Below, one piece after another: positions 8,719 through 17,413 of a stretch of 64,000 nucleotides of DNA. A model generated the notes under the pieces. The model was not told where the DNA came from and did not search any database. It worked only from the letters and a program-made list of their open reading frames with translations. Position 1 is the first letter of the stretch; each line of letters begins with the position of its first letter. The DNA comes from CAXRBC01 sp041158045 (GTDB taxonomy: Bacteria; Actinomycetota; Acidimicrobiia; Acidimicrobiales; Ilumatobacteraceae), in contig JBEBCD010000057.1 in NCBI GenBank assembly GCA_041158045.1, positions 1 to 64,000 of the forward strand, written 5' to 3'. The position numbers and the translations under genes were made by a program.

Positions 8719-9347
8719 CCACCATGACCCCCCGTACCCGCAAGCTGACGCCCGAGGACATCCTCGACCTGCGCGCCTACGAGCGCGTGCGCGAGGACAT
8801 GCGCGTGCGCGTCATCGAGACCAAGCGCCGCCGCCGCATCTCCCTCGGCACGATCGTCACCGTCGCGTTCGAGAACCGCGAGACGATGCGCTCGCAGATC
8901 CACGAGATGCTGCGCGCGGAGAAGGCGATGGACGACGCGGCCGTGCTCGAGGAGCTCCGGGCGTACAACCCGCTGATCCCGGAGCCGGGCCAGCTGTGCG
9001 CGACGCTCTTCATCGAGCTCACGAGCGACGCCCAGATGCGCGAGTGGCTGCCCAAGCTCGTCGGCATCGAGCGCGCGCTCGTGCTGCGGCTCGCCGACGG
9101 CTCGTCGGTGCGCGCCGTCGTGGACGAGCAGCACGCCGAGGGGCTGACCCGCGAGGAGGTCACCGCCGCGGTGCACTACGTGCGCTTCGAGATGACGCCG
9201 TCCGAGGTGGAGGCCTTCGCGCGGGGAGGGGTGCGCCTCGAGTGCGACCTGTCCAACTACCTGGAGTCCGTGGTGCTGCCCGACTTCACCGTCGAGGAGC
9301 TGCTCGGCGACCTCCGGGACGACGCCGACGCCCCCCGCGGCGGCTGA
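8715..9347 (+). CDS. DUF3501 family protein
   Basis: A 210-residue protein with the DUF3501 pattern: an N-terminal [17 protein letters not shown], a central [19 protein letters not shown], and a beta-rich C-terminus. The family has no assigned biochemical role; I recall it mostly next to rubrerythrin and CCG-type Fe-S proteins, as here, which supports a part in the same redox unit. The GTG start overlaps the stop of the Fe-S gene; an ATG three codons on is an alternative. No membrane segment or cofactor motif is obvious. The Dps gene begins two bases after its stop codon. Confidence 0.82.
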   Translation: MTTMTPRTRKLTPEDILDLRAYERVREDMRVRVIETKRRRRISLGTIVTVAFENRETMRSQIHEMLRAEKAMDDAAVLEELRAYNPLIPEPGQLCATLFIELTSDAQMREWLPKLVGIERALVLRLADGSSVRAVVDEQHAEGLTREEVTAAVHYVRFEMTPSEVEAFARGGVRLECDLSNYLESVVLPDFTVEELLGDLRDDADAPRGG

Positions 9348-9348
9348 G

Positions 9349-9831
9349 GTGGACGCGGTGCGCCGGCCCGACCTCGGGATCGCCGACGCCGACCGGCTGG
9401 CGATCGCCGAGGGGCTCTCGCGCCTGCTCGCCGACACGTACTCGCTCTACCTGAGGACGCACAAGTACCACTGGAACGTCACGGGTCCGATGTTCCAGAC
9501 CCTGCACCTCATGTTCGAGACGCAGTACAACGAGCTGGCGCTCGCGGTGGACCTCATCGCCGAGCGCATCCGCGCGCTCGACGTGCTCGCGCCCGGGTCG
9601 TACGCGGAGTTCGCCCGCCTGTCGTCGATCCCGGACGACGCCGACACGCCGCCCGCCACCGAGATGATCCGTCGCCTCGTCGAGGGCCAGGAGGCCGTCG
9701 TGCGCACGGCGCGCACGCTGTTCCCGATCGTGGACGCGGCGCACGACGAGCCGACCGCGGACCTGCTCACGCAGCGCATGCAGGTGCACGAGAAGACGGC
9801 CTGGATGCTGCGGAGCCTGCTCGCCGCCTAG
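9349..9831 (+). CDS. dps: Dps-family ferritin (DNA/iron protection)
   Basis: A 160-residue mini-ferritin that stores iron and uses up hydrogen peroxide, protecting DNA. The Dps core is clear: [19 protein letters not shown] with the inter-subunit ferroxidase histidine, then the carboxylate-rich [19 protein letters not shown]. There is no long basic tail, so DNA binding is uncertain. It is the last gene of the peroxide/iron block and begins right after the DUF3501 stop, so it is likely co-transcribed under the Fur-family regulator at the head of the block. Confidence 0.93.
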   Translation: MDAVRRPDLGIADADRLAIAEGLSRLLADTYSLYLRTHKYHWNVTGPMFQTLHLMFETQYNELALAVDLIAERIRALDVLAPGSYAEFARLSSIPDDADTPPATEMIRRLVEGQEAVVRTARTLFPIVDAAHDEPTADLLTQRMQVHEKTAWMLRSLLAA

Positions 9832-9858
9832 CGCGACGCGCCCCGCGGCCGCGACGGT

Positions 9859-9888
9859 TTGCGGGCGGGGGCGCGGGGTCCGTATCGT
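9859..9888 (+). promoter_or_regulatory. putative promoter of whiB (leaderless)
   Basis: TTGCGG at 9859-9864 and TATCGT at 9883-9888 are spaced by 18 bases; the ATG follows nine bases later with no ribosome binding site. The -35 context GGTTTGCG and the bases TCTCGCCCC before the start match the promoter of the Fur-family gene. Confidence 0.5.
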
Positions 9889-9897
9889 CTCGCCCCG

Positions 9898-10137
9898 ATG
9901 TCGGGCGCGGATCTCTCCTGGCGCACGCGGGGCGCGTGCAACGGTCTCGAACCCGAGATCTTCTTCCCCGACCGCGAGGACGACTGCGCGGCGGCGAAGG
10001 CCGTCTGCGCGGGCTGCGGGGTGCGCGTAGCGTGTCTGGACTATGCGTTGGACGCCCGCGAGCGCCAGGGCGTCTGGGGCGGTGCCTCCGCCCGCGAGCG
10101 CCGTCGCCTCCTGCGCACCCGCCGGGCGAGCGCCTAG
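9898..10137 (+). CDS. WhiB-family iron-sulfur transcription factor
   Basis: A small (79-residue) actinobacterial regulator that binds a 4Fe-4S cluster through four cysteines and usually acts by contacting the primary sigma factor. The cysteines are C14, C37, C40 and C46, in the usual C..CxxCx5C pattern, followed by the conserved GVWGG turn and a basic C-terminal helix (RERRRLLRTRR) for DNA contact. It is the short WhiB1-like form without extra domains. The ATG start lies nine bases after a -10 hexamer. Which subfamily it belongs to (redox, nitric oxide or division control) cannot be decided here. Confidence 0.95.
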   Translation: MSGADLSWRTRGACNGLEPEIFFPDREDDCAAAKAVCAGCGVRVACLDYALDARERQGVWGGASARERRRLLRTRRASA

Positions 10138-10141
10138 CACC

Positions 10142-11164
10142 GTGGACTGGGCGGCGCTCGCGGCGTCGCTGCGCGCGGGCCGCGACCTGTCGTCCGCCGA
10201 GGCGGCGGGCACGATGCGCGCGATGCTCGACGGCGGGTTCGACGAGGGGGCGGTCGAGGCCTTCCTCGTCGCGCTGCATGCCAAGGGCGAGCGCGGCCAC
10301 GAGCTGCGCGCGATGCTCGAGGTCGCGCTCGCGGCGTGCCGGCGCGTGCCGCTCGAGGCGGGGCTCGCGGCGCGCACCATCGACGTGGTCGGCACCGGCG
10401 GCGACCGCAGCCACTCGGTCAACGTCTCGACGATGACCGCGATCGTCGTGGCCGCGTGCGGCGTGCCCGTGTGCAAGCACGGCAGCCGCGCCGCGACGTC
10501 GCGGTGCGGCTCGGCCGACGTGCTCGAGGCGCTCGGCGTACCCGTCGGCGCCGCACCCGAGGACGTGGCCGCCCGGGTGGCTGCCACGGGCTTCGGCTTC
10601 TGCCTCGCGCCGGCCCACCACCCCGCGTTCGCCGCCGTGGCGCCCGTGCGGCGGCGCATCCCGACGCCCACGGTGTTCAACCTCGTCGGCCCGATGGCCA
10701 ACCCGGCGCCGATCGGCGCGATGCTGCTCGGCGTGCGCGCCCCCGCGCTCGCCGCGCCGATGCTCGAGGCGCTCGAGGCGCGCGGGATGCGGCGCACCTG
10801 GGTCGTGCACGGCGAGGGCGGCCTCGACGAGGCGTCGCTCGCCGGGCCGACGCGGATCGTGGCTCGCGAGGGCGGCACGACGCGCGAGTGGACCGTCGCG
10901 CCCGAGGACGCGGGGCTCCCGCGCGCCTCGCTCGACGACGTGCGCGGCGGGGACCCCGCCGACAACGCCCGCGCCGTGGAGTCGCTCTGCCGCGGGGAGC
11001 GCGGACCGGTGCGCGACATCGTGCTGCTCAACGCCGCGCTCGCGCTGCAGGTCGCGGATGCCGCGGCCGACCTGCGGGACGGCGTGCGCGTCGCCGCGGC
11101 GGCGATCGACGATGGCCGCGCGGACGCCGCGCTCGCGCGGATGCGCGCGGGGGTCGCGTCGTGA
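10142..11164 (+). CDS. trpD: anthranilate phosphoribosyltransferase
   Basis: Second step of tryptophan synthesis: transfers phosphoribose from PRPP to anthranilate. The 340-residue protein has the helical N-terminal domain, then the PRPP loop DVVGTGGDRSHSVNVST, the KHGSRAATSRCGSADVLEALG-type motif split around residue 120-140, and TVFNLVGPMANP. The PRPP loop has HSVNVST where most TrpD have TFNIST, and the KHGNRS consensus reads KHGSRA. These changes are mild and the glycines are kept. No other trp genes are nearby. The GTG start is four bases after the whiB stop; thrB overlaps the end by GTGA. Confidence 0.88.
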   Translation: MDWAALAASLRAGRDLSSAEAAGTMRAMLDGGFDEGAVEAFLVALHAKGERGHELRAMLEVALAACRRVPLEAGLAARTIDVVGTGGDRSHSVNVSTMTAIVVAACGVPVCKHGSRAATSRCGSADVLEALGVPVGAAPEDVAARVAATGFGFCLAPAHHPAFAAVAPVRRRIPTPTVFNLVGPMANPAPIGAMLLGVRAPALAAPMLEALEARGMRRTWVVHGEGGLDEASLAGPTRIVAREGGTTREWTVAPEDAGLPRASLDDVRGGDPADNARAVESLCRGERGPVRDIVLLNAALALQVADAAADLRDGVRVAAAAIDDGRADAALARMRAGVAS

Positions 11165-12018
11165 GCGACTGGATGGTGCGCGTGCCGGCGAGCTCGGCCA
11201 ACCTCGGCCCGGGCTTCGACGTGCTCGGGCTCGCGCTGTCACTGTGGTTCGACGCCGGGGTCGGCACGCCGCCGCCCGACGCGTCGGCGCCCGATGACGG
11301 GCACCCCGCCGCGGTCGCGTACGCGCACGCGGGCGGCACCGGTCCGCTGTGGGTGCGCACGCGCATCCCGGCGGGACGCGGACTCGGCTTCTCCGGCGCG
11401 GCGCGCGTGGCGGGCCTCGCCGCGGCGCACGTGGCGCGCGGTGGGCCGTCGGCGCTCCTCGCGGCACGGGACGAGATCCACCGCGCGGCCGCGGCGCTCG
11501 AGGGCCACCCCGACAACGTCGGCGCCTCGCTGCTCGGCGGCGCCACGGCGAGCACGGCCGACGCCGTCACGGCGCTGCCGCTCGCGATGCCGGGGCGGAT
11601 CGTGGTCTGGTACCCGCGCACCACGACGTCGACGCGCGCGTCACGGGGCGCCCTGCCCGAGCGGGTGGCGCTCGCCGACGCGGTCGTCAACGTCGCGGGC
11701 ACGGCCGTGCTCGTGGCCGCGCTCGCGGCCGGCGACCCCGCCGGGCTCGCCGCCGTCGGGCACGACCGGCTGCACCAGGACGCGCGGCTCTCGCGCGTGC
11801 CAGAGTCGCGCGCCGCGATGGAGGCGATGGTGGCGGCGGGCGCATGGGGTGCGTGGCTCTCGGGGTCGGGGCCGACCGTCGCGTGCTGGTGCGACGGGGC
11901 GCGCGCGGACGACGTCGCGGCGCGCGTGCGCGCGACCGGGCCCGCCGACGCCACGACGCTCGTGCTCGACGTGGATCGTCGGGGCGCGAGGGTGGAGCCC
12001 GCCACGACGAGTCTGTGA
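11161..12018 (+). CDS. thrB: homoserine kinase (GHMP family)
   Basis: Phosphorylates homoserine in threonine synthesis. The 285-residue GHMP kinase has the N-terminal VRVPASSANLGPGFDVLG, the ATP loop as GRGLGFSGAARVAG (usual PxxxGLGSSAA), EGHPDNVGASLLGG in the middle and AWLSGSGPTVACW near the end. The glycine loop with F and G in place of S is seen in some actinobacterial members as far as I recall. The GTG start overlaps the trpD stop. The threonine synthase and homoserine dehydrogenase genes usually next to it are not here. Confidence 0.87.
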   Translation: MSDWMVRVPASSANLGPGFDVLGLALSLWFDAGVGTPPPDASAPDDGHPAAVAYAHAGGTGPLWVRTRIPAGRGLGFSGAARVAGLAAAHVARGGPSALLAARDEIHRAAAALEGHPDNVGASLLGGATASTADAVTALPLAMPGRIVVWYPRTTTSTRASRGALPERVALADAVVNVAGTAVLVAALAAGDPAGLAAVGHDRLHQDARLSRVPESRAAMEAMVAAGAWGAWLSGSGPTVACWCDGARADDVAARVRATGPADATTLVLDVDRRGARVEPATTSL

Positions 12019-12042
12019 CACCCCTGTGACACGGTGGGTGGC

Positions 12043-12240
12043 ATGCATATGGTCATCGACTGCGACACCTGCGTCATGCGCGCGACGAGCGCGTGCGACG
12101 ACTGCGTGATGAGCTTCCTCTGCGACGACGGCGCGTCCGCCCCCGGCGCGATCGTGCTGGACATGGAGGAGCAGCGGCGGCTGCGGATGCTCGCATCGGC
12201 GGGTCTGGTGCCTACGCTTCGGCACCGTGTCGCCGGGTAG
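12043..12240 (+). CDS. small cysteine-rich protein of unknown function
   Basis: A 65-residue protein with five cysteines in the first 27 residues arranged CxxC-x7-CxxC-x5-C (VIDCDTCVMRATSACDDCV...LCDD), fitting a zinc ribbon or a small Fe-S/metal site. The second half is a predicted helix (EEQRRLRMLASAGL). I do not recognise a named family, though similar short proteins occur in other actinobacteria as I recall. ATG at 12043 follows a GGTGGGTGG stretch; ATG at 12049 and GTG at 12034 are alternatives. Its end overlaps the start of the PimB'-like gene by 14 bases, which suggests coupling. Confidence 0.72.
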   Translation: MHMVIDCDTCVMRATSACDDCVMSFLCDDGASAPGAIVLDMEEQRRLRMLASAGLVPTLRHRVAG

Positions 12241-13357
12241 GCACCTCCTCGTCACCAACGACTTCCCGCCCAAGGTCGGCGGGATCCAGCACCTCCTCCA
12301 CGAGTGGTGGCGGCGCCTGCCGCCCGAGTGCGTCTCCGTGCTCACCACCCCGTACGCCGGCGCGGCCGAGTGGGACGCGCGACAGGCCTTCGCGGTGCAC
12401 CGCGTGCGCGAGCCGTGGATGTTGCCGCACCCCGCGATGGCGAGGCGCATCCGGGCGTTGGCGGGCGAGCACGGCGCGCGCTACGTCGTGCTCGACCCGG
12501 CGCTGCCGCTCGGCGCCGTCGGCCCGCGACTCGGGCTGCCGTACGTCGTCGTGCTCCACGGCGCGGAGGTCACGGTGCCCGCGCGCATCCCCGGGCTGCG
12601 CGGGCCGCTGCGGCGGGTGCTGCGCGGTGCGACGCGCGTGATCGCCTCCGGCACGTACCCGGCCGCGGAGGCACGCCGGCTCGCCGGCGACGACCTCGAC
12701 GTGCGCGTCGTCCACCCGGGCGTCGACACCGCGCGCTTCCGCCCGCTCGACGCGCGCGAGCGGGCCGTCGCGCGCCGCAGCCTCGGGGTGGACGAGGACG
12801 CGGAGCTCGTCGTGGGGGTGAGCCGTCTCGTGCCGCGCAAGGGCTTCGACGTGCTCATCGCGGCCGTCGCGCGCCTCGCGCGCGCGCGGCCGCGCCTTCG
12901 CCTCCTCGTCGGCGGCGACGGGCGGGACCGCGAGCGACTCGGGCGTCTGGGGGAGTCGCTCGACGCGCCGGTGCGCCTGCTCGGACGCGTCGACGATGCG
13001 GCGCTCCCGCTGCTCTACGGGTCCGCCGACGTCGCGGCGATGCCGTGCCGCACCCGCTGGGCCGGGCTCGAGCAGGAGGGCTTCGGCATCGTCTTCGCCG
13101 AGGCCGCGGCGTGCGGGGTGCCGCAGATCGCCGGCCGCAGCGGGGGCGCGCCCGACGCCGTGGTGCACGGCGAGACGGGCCTCGTGCTCGACGACCCGCG
13201 CTCCGTCGACGACTGCGCGGCGGCGATCGCGCGGCTGCTCGACGACCCCGACGCCCGCGCACGGATGGCGGTGGCGTCGCGGCGACGCGCGGAGACGGTG
13301 CTCGACTACGACGTCCTCGCGGCGCGGCTCGCGGACGCCCTGCCGGGCCAGGGCTAG
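12227..13357 (+). CDS. pimB: GT4 mannosyltransferase, PimB'-like
   Basis: A 376-residue GT-B glycosyltransferase. The start LLVTNDFPPKVGGIQHLL and the nucleotide-sugar site MPCRTRWAGLEQEGFGIVFAEAAACGVP followed by AGRSGGAPDAV match, as I recall it, mycobacterial PimB' (GDP-mannose-dependent, adds the second mannose of phosphatidylinositol mannosides on the inner membrane face). The acceptor-binding part is less certain, so another alpha-mannosyl or glucosyl transfer is possible. The next gene is a SRPBCC protein, also the case near mycobacterial pimB'. A TACGCT hexamer eight bases before the GTG may give a leaderless transcript inside the previous gene. Confidence 0.75.
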   Translation: MSPGRHLLVTNDFPPKVGGIQHLLHEWWRRLPPECVSVLTTPYAGAAEWDARQAFAVHRVREPWMLPHPAMARRIRALAGEHGARYVVLDPALPLGAVGPRLGLPYVVVLHGAEVTVPARIPGLRGPLRRVLRGATRVIASGTYPAAEARRLAGDDLDVRVVHPGVDTARFRPLDARERAVARRSLGVDEDAELVVGVSRLVPRKGFDVLIAAVARLARARPRLRLLVGGDGRDRERLGRLGESLDAPVRLLGRVDDAALPLLYGSADVAAMPCRTRWAGLEQEGFGIVFAEAAACGVPQIAGRSGGAPDAVVHGETGLVLDDPRSVDDCAAAIARLLDDPDARARMAVASRRRAETVLDYDVLAARLADALPGQG

Positions 13358-13367
13358 GCTCGCCGCC

Positions 13368-13799
13368 GTGACCGACTCGGCGACGCAGACCGCGACGGTC
13401 GAGGCGAGCGCGGCCACCTGCTTCGGCGTCGCGACCGACGTCGAGCGCTACCCCGAGTGGGCGCACGACGTCAAGGAGGCGACGGTCCGCGAGCGCGACG
13501 GCCAGGGTCGCCCCGTGCTCGTCGAGTACCGGGCGTCCGCGCTCGGCCGCAGCACGCACTACGTGCTGCGGTACGACTACTCGCAGGCGCCCGCGCGCCT
13601 CTCGTGGCGGCTCGCCGAGGGGGACATCATGCGCGCGATCGACGGCGAGTACCGCTTCGAGTCGCGCGGCGAGCGCACCGACGTCACCTACTCGCTGTCG
13701 ATCGACCTCATCGTGCCGCTGCCCGGCTTCATCAAGCGCCGGGCCGAGGGGCGCATCCTCCACACGCTGAAGGACTTCAAGGCCCGCTGCGAGTCGTGA
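13368..13799 (+). CDS. SRPBCC/polyketide-cyclase-like lipid-binding protein
   Basis: A 143-residue START-like domain: VEASAATCFGVATDVERYPEWAHDVKEATV at the front and a long C-terminal helix (RRAEGRILHTLKDFKAR) that usually closes a hydrophobic cavity. Such proteins bind lipids or polyketides; no catalytic residues can be named. It follows the PimB'-like gene, suggesting a link with cell-envelope lipids, but this is inference. The GTG start lies seven bases after TAGGCT, whose TAG is the stop codon of the previous gene. The end overlaps the ROK gene (GTGA). Confidence 0.8.
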   Translation: MTDSATQTATVEASAATCFGVATDVERYPEWAHDVKEATVRERDGQGRPVLVEYRASALGRSTHYVLRYDYSQAPARLSWRLAEGDIMRAIDGEYRFESRGERTDVTYSLSIDLIVPLPGFIKRRAEGRILHTLKDFKARCES

Positions 13800-14659
13800 C
13801 GCCCGCCGGCGTCGACATCGGGGGCACCAAGTGCCTCGGCGTGCTGATGCGCGACGGGGAGATCGTCGCGACGGCGCGCCGGCCGACGCCGGTCGCCGCC
13901 GGGCTGCCCGACGTGATCGCCGACCTGCTCGACGAGCTCGGGCCGTGCGACTCGCTCGGCGTCGGCGCGCCCGGGCTCGTGACGCTCGACGGCGTGATGC
14001 GCGCGTCGCCCAACGTGCGGGAGGCCGACGAGTACCCGCTGCGCGCGCGGCTCGAGGCGCGCCTCGGGCGACCCGTCGCGGTGGCCAACGACGCGACGGT
14101 CGCGGCGCTCGCCGAGTGGCGCCACGGCGCCGGCCGCGGCGTCGACGACATGTGGATGGTCACGCTCGGCACCGGCATCGGCGGCGGCCTCGTGCAGGGC
14201 GGGCGCGTGCAGTTCGGCGCGCACGGCTACGCGGGCGAGATCGGCCACATGGTGGTCGAGCCCGACGGCATCCCCTGCCGCTGCGGACGGCGCGGGTGCT
14301 GGGAGCGCTACGCGTCCGGCTCGGGCCTGACCAACCTCTCGGGCGGCCTGCCCGGCGAGGAGGTCGTGGCGCGCGCGGCGGCCGGCGACGCGGCGGCGCG
14401 CGACGTGATCGTCCGCTTCGCCCGGTGGGTGGGGATCGGGCTGTCCAACCTCGCCAACATGACGGACCCCGCGGCGATCGTCATCGGCGGCGGGCTCGTC
14501 GAGTCGGCGGCGACGATCATGCCGGCGATCCGCGAGGCGTTCCGCGACGCGCTCTACGCCTCGGACCACCGCGAGGTGCCCGACCTGCGGGTCGCGACGC
14601 TCGGCGAGCGCGCGGGCGCGGTCGGCGCGGCGCTGCTACCGGGCGAGCTGCGCCCGTAG
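13796..14659 (+). CDS. ROK-family sugar kinase (glucokinase-like)
   Basis: A 287-residue ROK protein. It has the ATP loop GVDIGGTKCLGVL, the sugar-binding GAPGLVTLDG and NDATVAALAEW, LGTGIGGGLV, the EIGHMVVEPDGIPC element and the zinc motif CRCGRRGCWE. No N-terminal helix-turn-helix is present, so it is an enzyme rather than a repressor. ATP- or polyphosphate-dependent glucokinase is the most likely activity; N-acetylmannosamine or allose kinases share these motifs. The GTG start overlaps the stop of the SRPBCC gene. A second ROK protein is encoded at 21960-22835. Confidence 0.85.
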   Translation: MTPAGVDIGGTKCLGVLMRDGEIVATARRPTPVAAGLPDVIADLLDELGPCDSLGVGAPGLVTLDGVMRASPNVREADEYPLRARLEARLGRPVAVANDATVAALAEWRHGAGRGVDDMWMVTLGTGIGGGLVQGGRVQFGAHGYAGEIGHMVVEPDGIPCRCGRRGCWERYASGSGLTNLSGGLPGEEVVARAAAGDAAARDVIVRFARWVGIGLSNLANMTDPAAIVIGGGLVESAATIMPAIREAFRDALYASDHREVPDLRVATLGERAGAVGAALLPGELRP

Positions 14660-14686
14660 TCGCGCCGCGCCCGTAGCCTCGGCGTC

Positions 14687-15898
14687 GTGGAGTTCCGCCG
14701 CATCGCCAACCTGCCGCCCTACGTCTTCACGATCATCAACAACCTCAAGATCGCGGCGCGCCACGACGGCGTCGACGTGGTCGACCTCGGCTTCGGCAAC
14801 CCGGACATCCCGTCGCCGGCGATCGCGGTGGAGAAGCTCGCGGAGGCCGCGCACAACCCGCGCAACCACCGCTACTCGCTCTCCCGCGGCCTGCCGAAGC
14901 TCCGCGAGGCCGTCGCGGCGATGTACGAGCGCAACTGGGGCGTGCGACTCGACCCCGAGACGCAGATCACCAACACGATCGGCGCCAAGGAGGGCTTCAG
15001 CCACCTCATGTGGGTGCTGCTCGATCGGGGCGACGCCGCGATCGTGCCGTCGCCGAGCTACCCGATCCACATCTTCGGCCCGCTCTTCGCCGGCGCCGAC
15101 CTGCGGCAGATCCCGATGCGCAGCCAGCGTCGGCCGGGGGACCCCGAGGAGCTGGCGGCGTTCGGCGACGAGTTCTTCGGCGCGCTCGAGCGCGCGTGGG
15201 AGGTGGGCTGGCCGCGTCCGCGCGTGCTGGTCGTGAGCTTCCCGCACAACCCGACGGGGGCGACCGTCGACCTCGCCTTCCTCCAGCGGGTCGTCGACTG
15301 GTGCCGCGAGCGCGGCGTGGTCGCGGTCCACGACTTCGCCTACGCCGACATGGGCTTCGACGGCTACCAGCCGCCGTCGATCCTCCAGTGCGAGGGCGCG
15401 ATGGAGTGCGCCGTCGAGCTCTACAGCCTCACCAAGGGATTCTCGATGGCGGGGTGGCGCTGCGCCTTCCTCGCCGGGGCGACCGAGGTGGTGCAGGCCC
15501 TCGTGAAGATGAAGAGCTACCTCGACTACGGCACCTTCCAGCCGATCCAGATCGCCGCGACGGTGACGCTCAACGAGGCCGCCGACTTCCCGCGCGAGGT
15601 GTGCGCCACCTACCAGTCGCGCCGCGACGCGCTCTGCGACGGCCTCGCGCGCATCGGCTGGGACGTGCCCAAGCCGCGCGGGTCGATGTTCGTCTGGGCG
15701 CCGATCCCCGAGCCGTACCGCGAGATGAACTCCGTCGAGTTCTGCCGGCACCTCGTGGAGGAGTGCCACGTCGCACTGTCGCCGGGCTCCGGCTTCGGGC
15801 CGGGCGGCGAGGGCTTCGTGCGTTTCGCGCTCATCGAGAACGAGCAGCGGATCCACCAGGCCGTGCGCCAGCTGCAGCACGGCCTCCCCAAGCTCTAG
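14687..15898 (+). CDS. class I/II PLP-dependent aminotransferase (AlaC-like)
   Basis: A 403-residue fold-type I aminotransferase: VVDLGFGNPDIPSP at the N-terminus, TNTIGAKEGFSHLMWVLL, VVSFPHNPTGATV, the aspartate of HDFAYADMGFDG, and the PLP-lysine motif SLTKGFSMAGWRCAF. The pattern is closest to alanine/glutamate-pyruvate transaminase AlaC and LL-diaminopimelate-aminotransferase-like proteins. Its substrate cannot be fixed from motifs. The GTG start is seven bases after TAGCCT, again a leaderless layout. It converges on glpK with only 42 bases between, in which I see no convincing terminator. Confidence 0.87.
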   Translation: MEFRRIANLPPYVFTIINNLKIAARHDGVDVVDLGFGNPDIPSPAIAVEKLAEAAHNPRNHRYSLSRGLPKLREAVAAMYERNWGVRLDPETQITNTIGAKEGFSHLMWVLLDRGDAAIVPSPSYPIHIFGPLFAGADLRQIPMRSQRRPGDPEELAAFGDEFFGALERAWEVGWPRPRVLVVSFPHNPTGATVDLAFLQRVVDWCRERGVVAVHDFAYADMGFDGYQPPSILQCEGAMECAVELYSLTKGFSMAGWRCAFLAGATEVVQALVKMKSYLDYGTFQPIQIAATVTLNEAADFPREVCATYQSRRDALCDGLARIGWDVPKPRGSMFVWAPIPEPYREMNSVEFCRHLVEECHVALSPGSGFGPGGEGFVRFALIENEQRIHQAVRQLQHGLPKL

Positions 15899-15940
15899 GC
15901 GGGCGCGCGCCGGGCCGCGCCGGCCGATCGGGCGTGCGGG

Positions 15941-17413
15941 TCAGCGGGCCCAGTCGCGGGAGCGGCGCACCGCCTCCAGCCACTGGTCGTGCGCCGCGTC
16001 CACGAGCGGGGCGGCCTCGGCCGACGCGGGCGCGAAGGTGCGCTCGAGGCGCCACGCGGCGGCGACGTCGGCGGGCGAGCCCCACACGCCGACGGCGAGC
16101 CCCGCGAGGTACGCGGCCCCCATCGCCGTCGTCTCGAGCTCCCGCGGGCGCAGCACCGGCACGCCGAGCGCGTCGGCCTGGGTCTGCAGGAGCAGGTCCA
16201 TGACCGCGGCCCCGCCGTCGACGCGCAGGTCGCGCAGCGCGACGCCGCTCGCGGCGACCATCGCGTCGACGACGTCGCGCACCTGCCAGGCGATGGAGTC
16301 GACGACGGCGCGCGCGAGGTGCGCCCGCGTCGTGCCGCGCGTGATGCCGAAGATCGCGCCGCGGGCATAGGCGTCCCACCACGGGCTGCCGAGTCCCGCG
16401 AAGGCGGGCACGACGACGACGCCGCCCGAGTCGGGCACGCTCGCGGCGAGCGGGCCGATCTCCGCGGCGCTCGCGATGATGCCGAGCCCGTCGCGCAGCC
16501 ACTGGATCGCGGCGCCGGTGACGAAGACGGCGCCCTCGAGCGCGTAGACCGGCGGCTCGTCGCCGATCCGCCAGGCGACCGTCGTGAGCATGCCCTCGGT
16601 CGGCGGCGGGCAGGTCGTCCCGACGTTCATGAGCACGAAGCTCCCGGTGCCGTACGTGTTCTTCGCGCTGCCGCGGTCGAGGCACGCCTGGCCGAAGAGC
16701 GCGGCCTGCTGGTCGCCCGCGACCCCGGCGATGGGGATGCCGGAGGGCAGCCCGAGCCCGTCGGCCGTGCGGCCGAGCACGCCGCTCGACGGGCGCACCT
16801 CGGGGAGCGCGGCGATCGGCACGCCGAGCAGGTCGCAGAGCTCGTCGCTCCAGCGCATCTCGCGGATGTCGAAGAGCATGGTGCGGCTCGCGTTGGACGG
16901 ATCGGTGACGAAGGACGCGCCCCCGGTGAGCCGCCAGACGAGCCAGGCGTCGATCGTGCCGATGCGCAGGTCGGGGCCGGCACCGACGCCGCCCTCGCGC
17001 AGCAGCCACGCCGCCTTGGTGCCGGTGAAGTACGGGTCGAGCACGAGCCCCGTGCGCTCGCGCACCGTCGCGAGGTGCGGCGCGAGCTCGTCGCAGCGGT
17101 CGGCCGTGCGGCGGTCCTGCCACACGATCGCGCGGTGCAGCGGCGCACCCGTGCGCGCGGACCATGCGACGACCGTCTCGCGCTGGTTGGTGATCCCGAT
17201 CGCCGCGACGGGCTCCCCGATGCGCCCCACGACGTCGCGGAGCGTGGCGAGCACGGCCGTCCAGATCTCCTCCGCGTCGTGCTCGACCCACCCCGGTCGG
17301 GGGAAGTACTGGGGGAACTCGCGGTAGCTCGCGATCGGCTCGCGGCCGTCGGCGAAGACGGCGCGCGAGCGCACGCCCGTGGTGCCCGCGTCGATCGCGA
17401 CGACGACGCTCAC
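15941..17413 (-). CDS. glpK: glycerol kinase
   Basis: Phosphorylates glycerol to glycerol-3-phosphate, which GlpD then oxidises. The 490-residue protein has AIDAGTTGVRSRAV, the substrate strand ITNQRETVVAWSARTG, IVWQDRRTADRCDE, AGVAGDQQAALFGQAC and the adenosine motif RVDGGAAVMDLLLQTQAD, all close to the GlpK consensus. Length is near the usual 500. Its GTG start overlaps the stop of the sensor kinase gene (GTGA), so it ends a five-gene operon with a two-component system. Coupling of a glycerol kinase to a sensor/regulator pair is unusual and may only reflect shared transcription. The FGGY kinase at 1681-3150 is a divergent relative. Confidence 0.92.
   Translation of the reverse strand: MSVVVAIDAGTTGVRSRAVFADGREPIASYREFPQYFPRPGWVEHDAEEIWTAVLATLRDVVGRIGEPVAAIGITNQRETVVAWSARTGAPLHRAIVWQDRRTADRCDELAPHLATVRERTGLVLDPYFTGTKAAWLLREGGVGAGPDLRIGTIDAWLVWRLTGGASFVTDPSNASRTMLFDIREMRWSDELCDLLGVPIAALPEVRPSSGVLGRTADGLGLPSGIPIAGVAGDQQAALFGQACLDRGSAKNTYGTGSFVLMNVGTTCPPPTEGMLTTVAWRIGDEPPVYALEGAVFVTGAAIQWLRDGLGIIASAAEIGPLAASVPDSGGVVVVPAFAGLGSPWWDAYARGAIFGITRGTTRAHLARAVVDSIAWQVRDVVDAMVAASGVALRDLRVDGGAAVMDLLLQTQADALGVPVLRPRELETTAMGAAYLAGLAVGVWGSPADVAAAWRLERTFAPASAEAAPLVDAAHDQWLEAVRRSRDWAR

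Noticed and set aside
15899..15940. Bidirectional terminator between the aminotransferase and glpK genes.
   Set aside because: Only a 4-bp GGCC stem and no T-tract in 42 bases; too weak to call.
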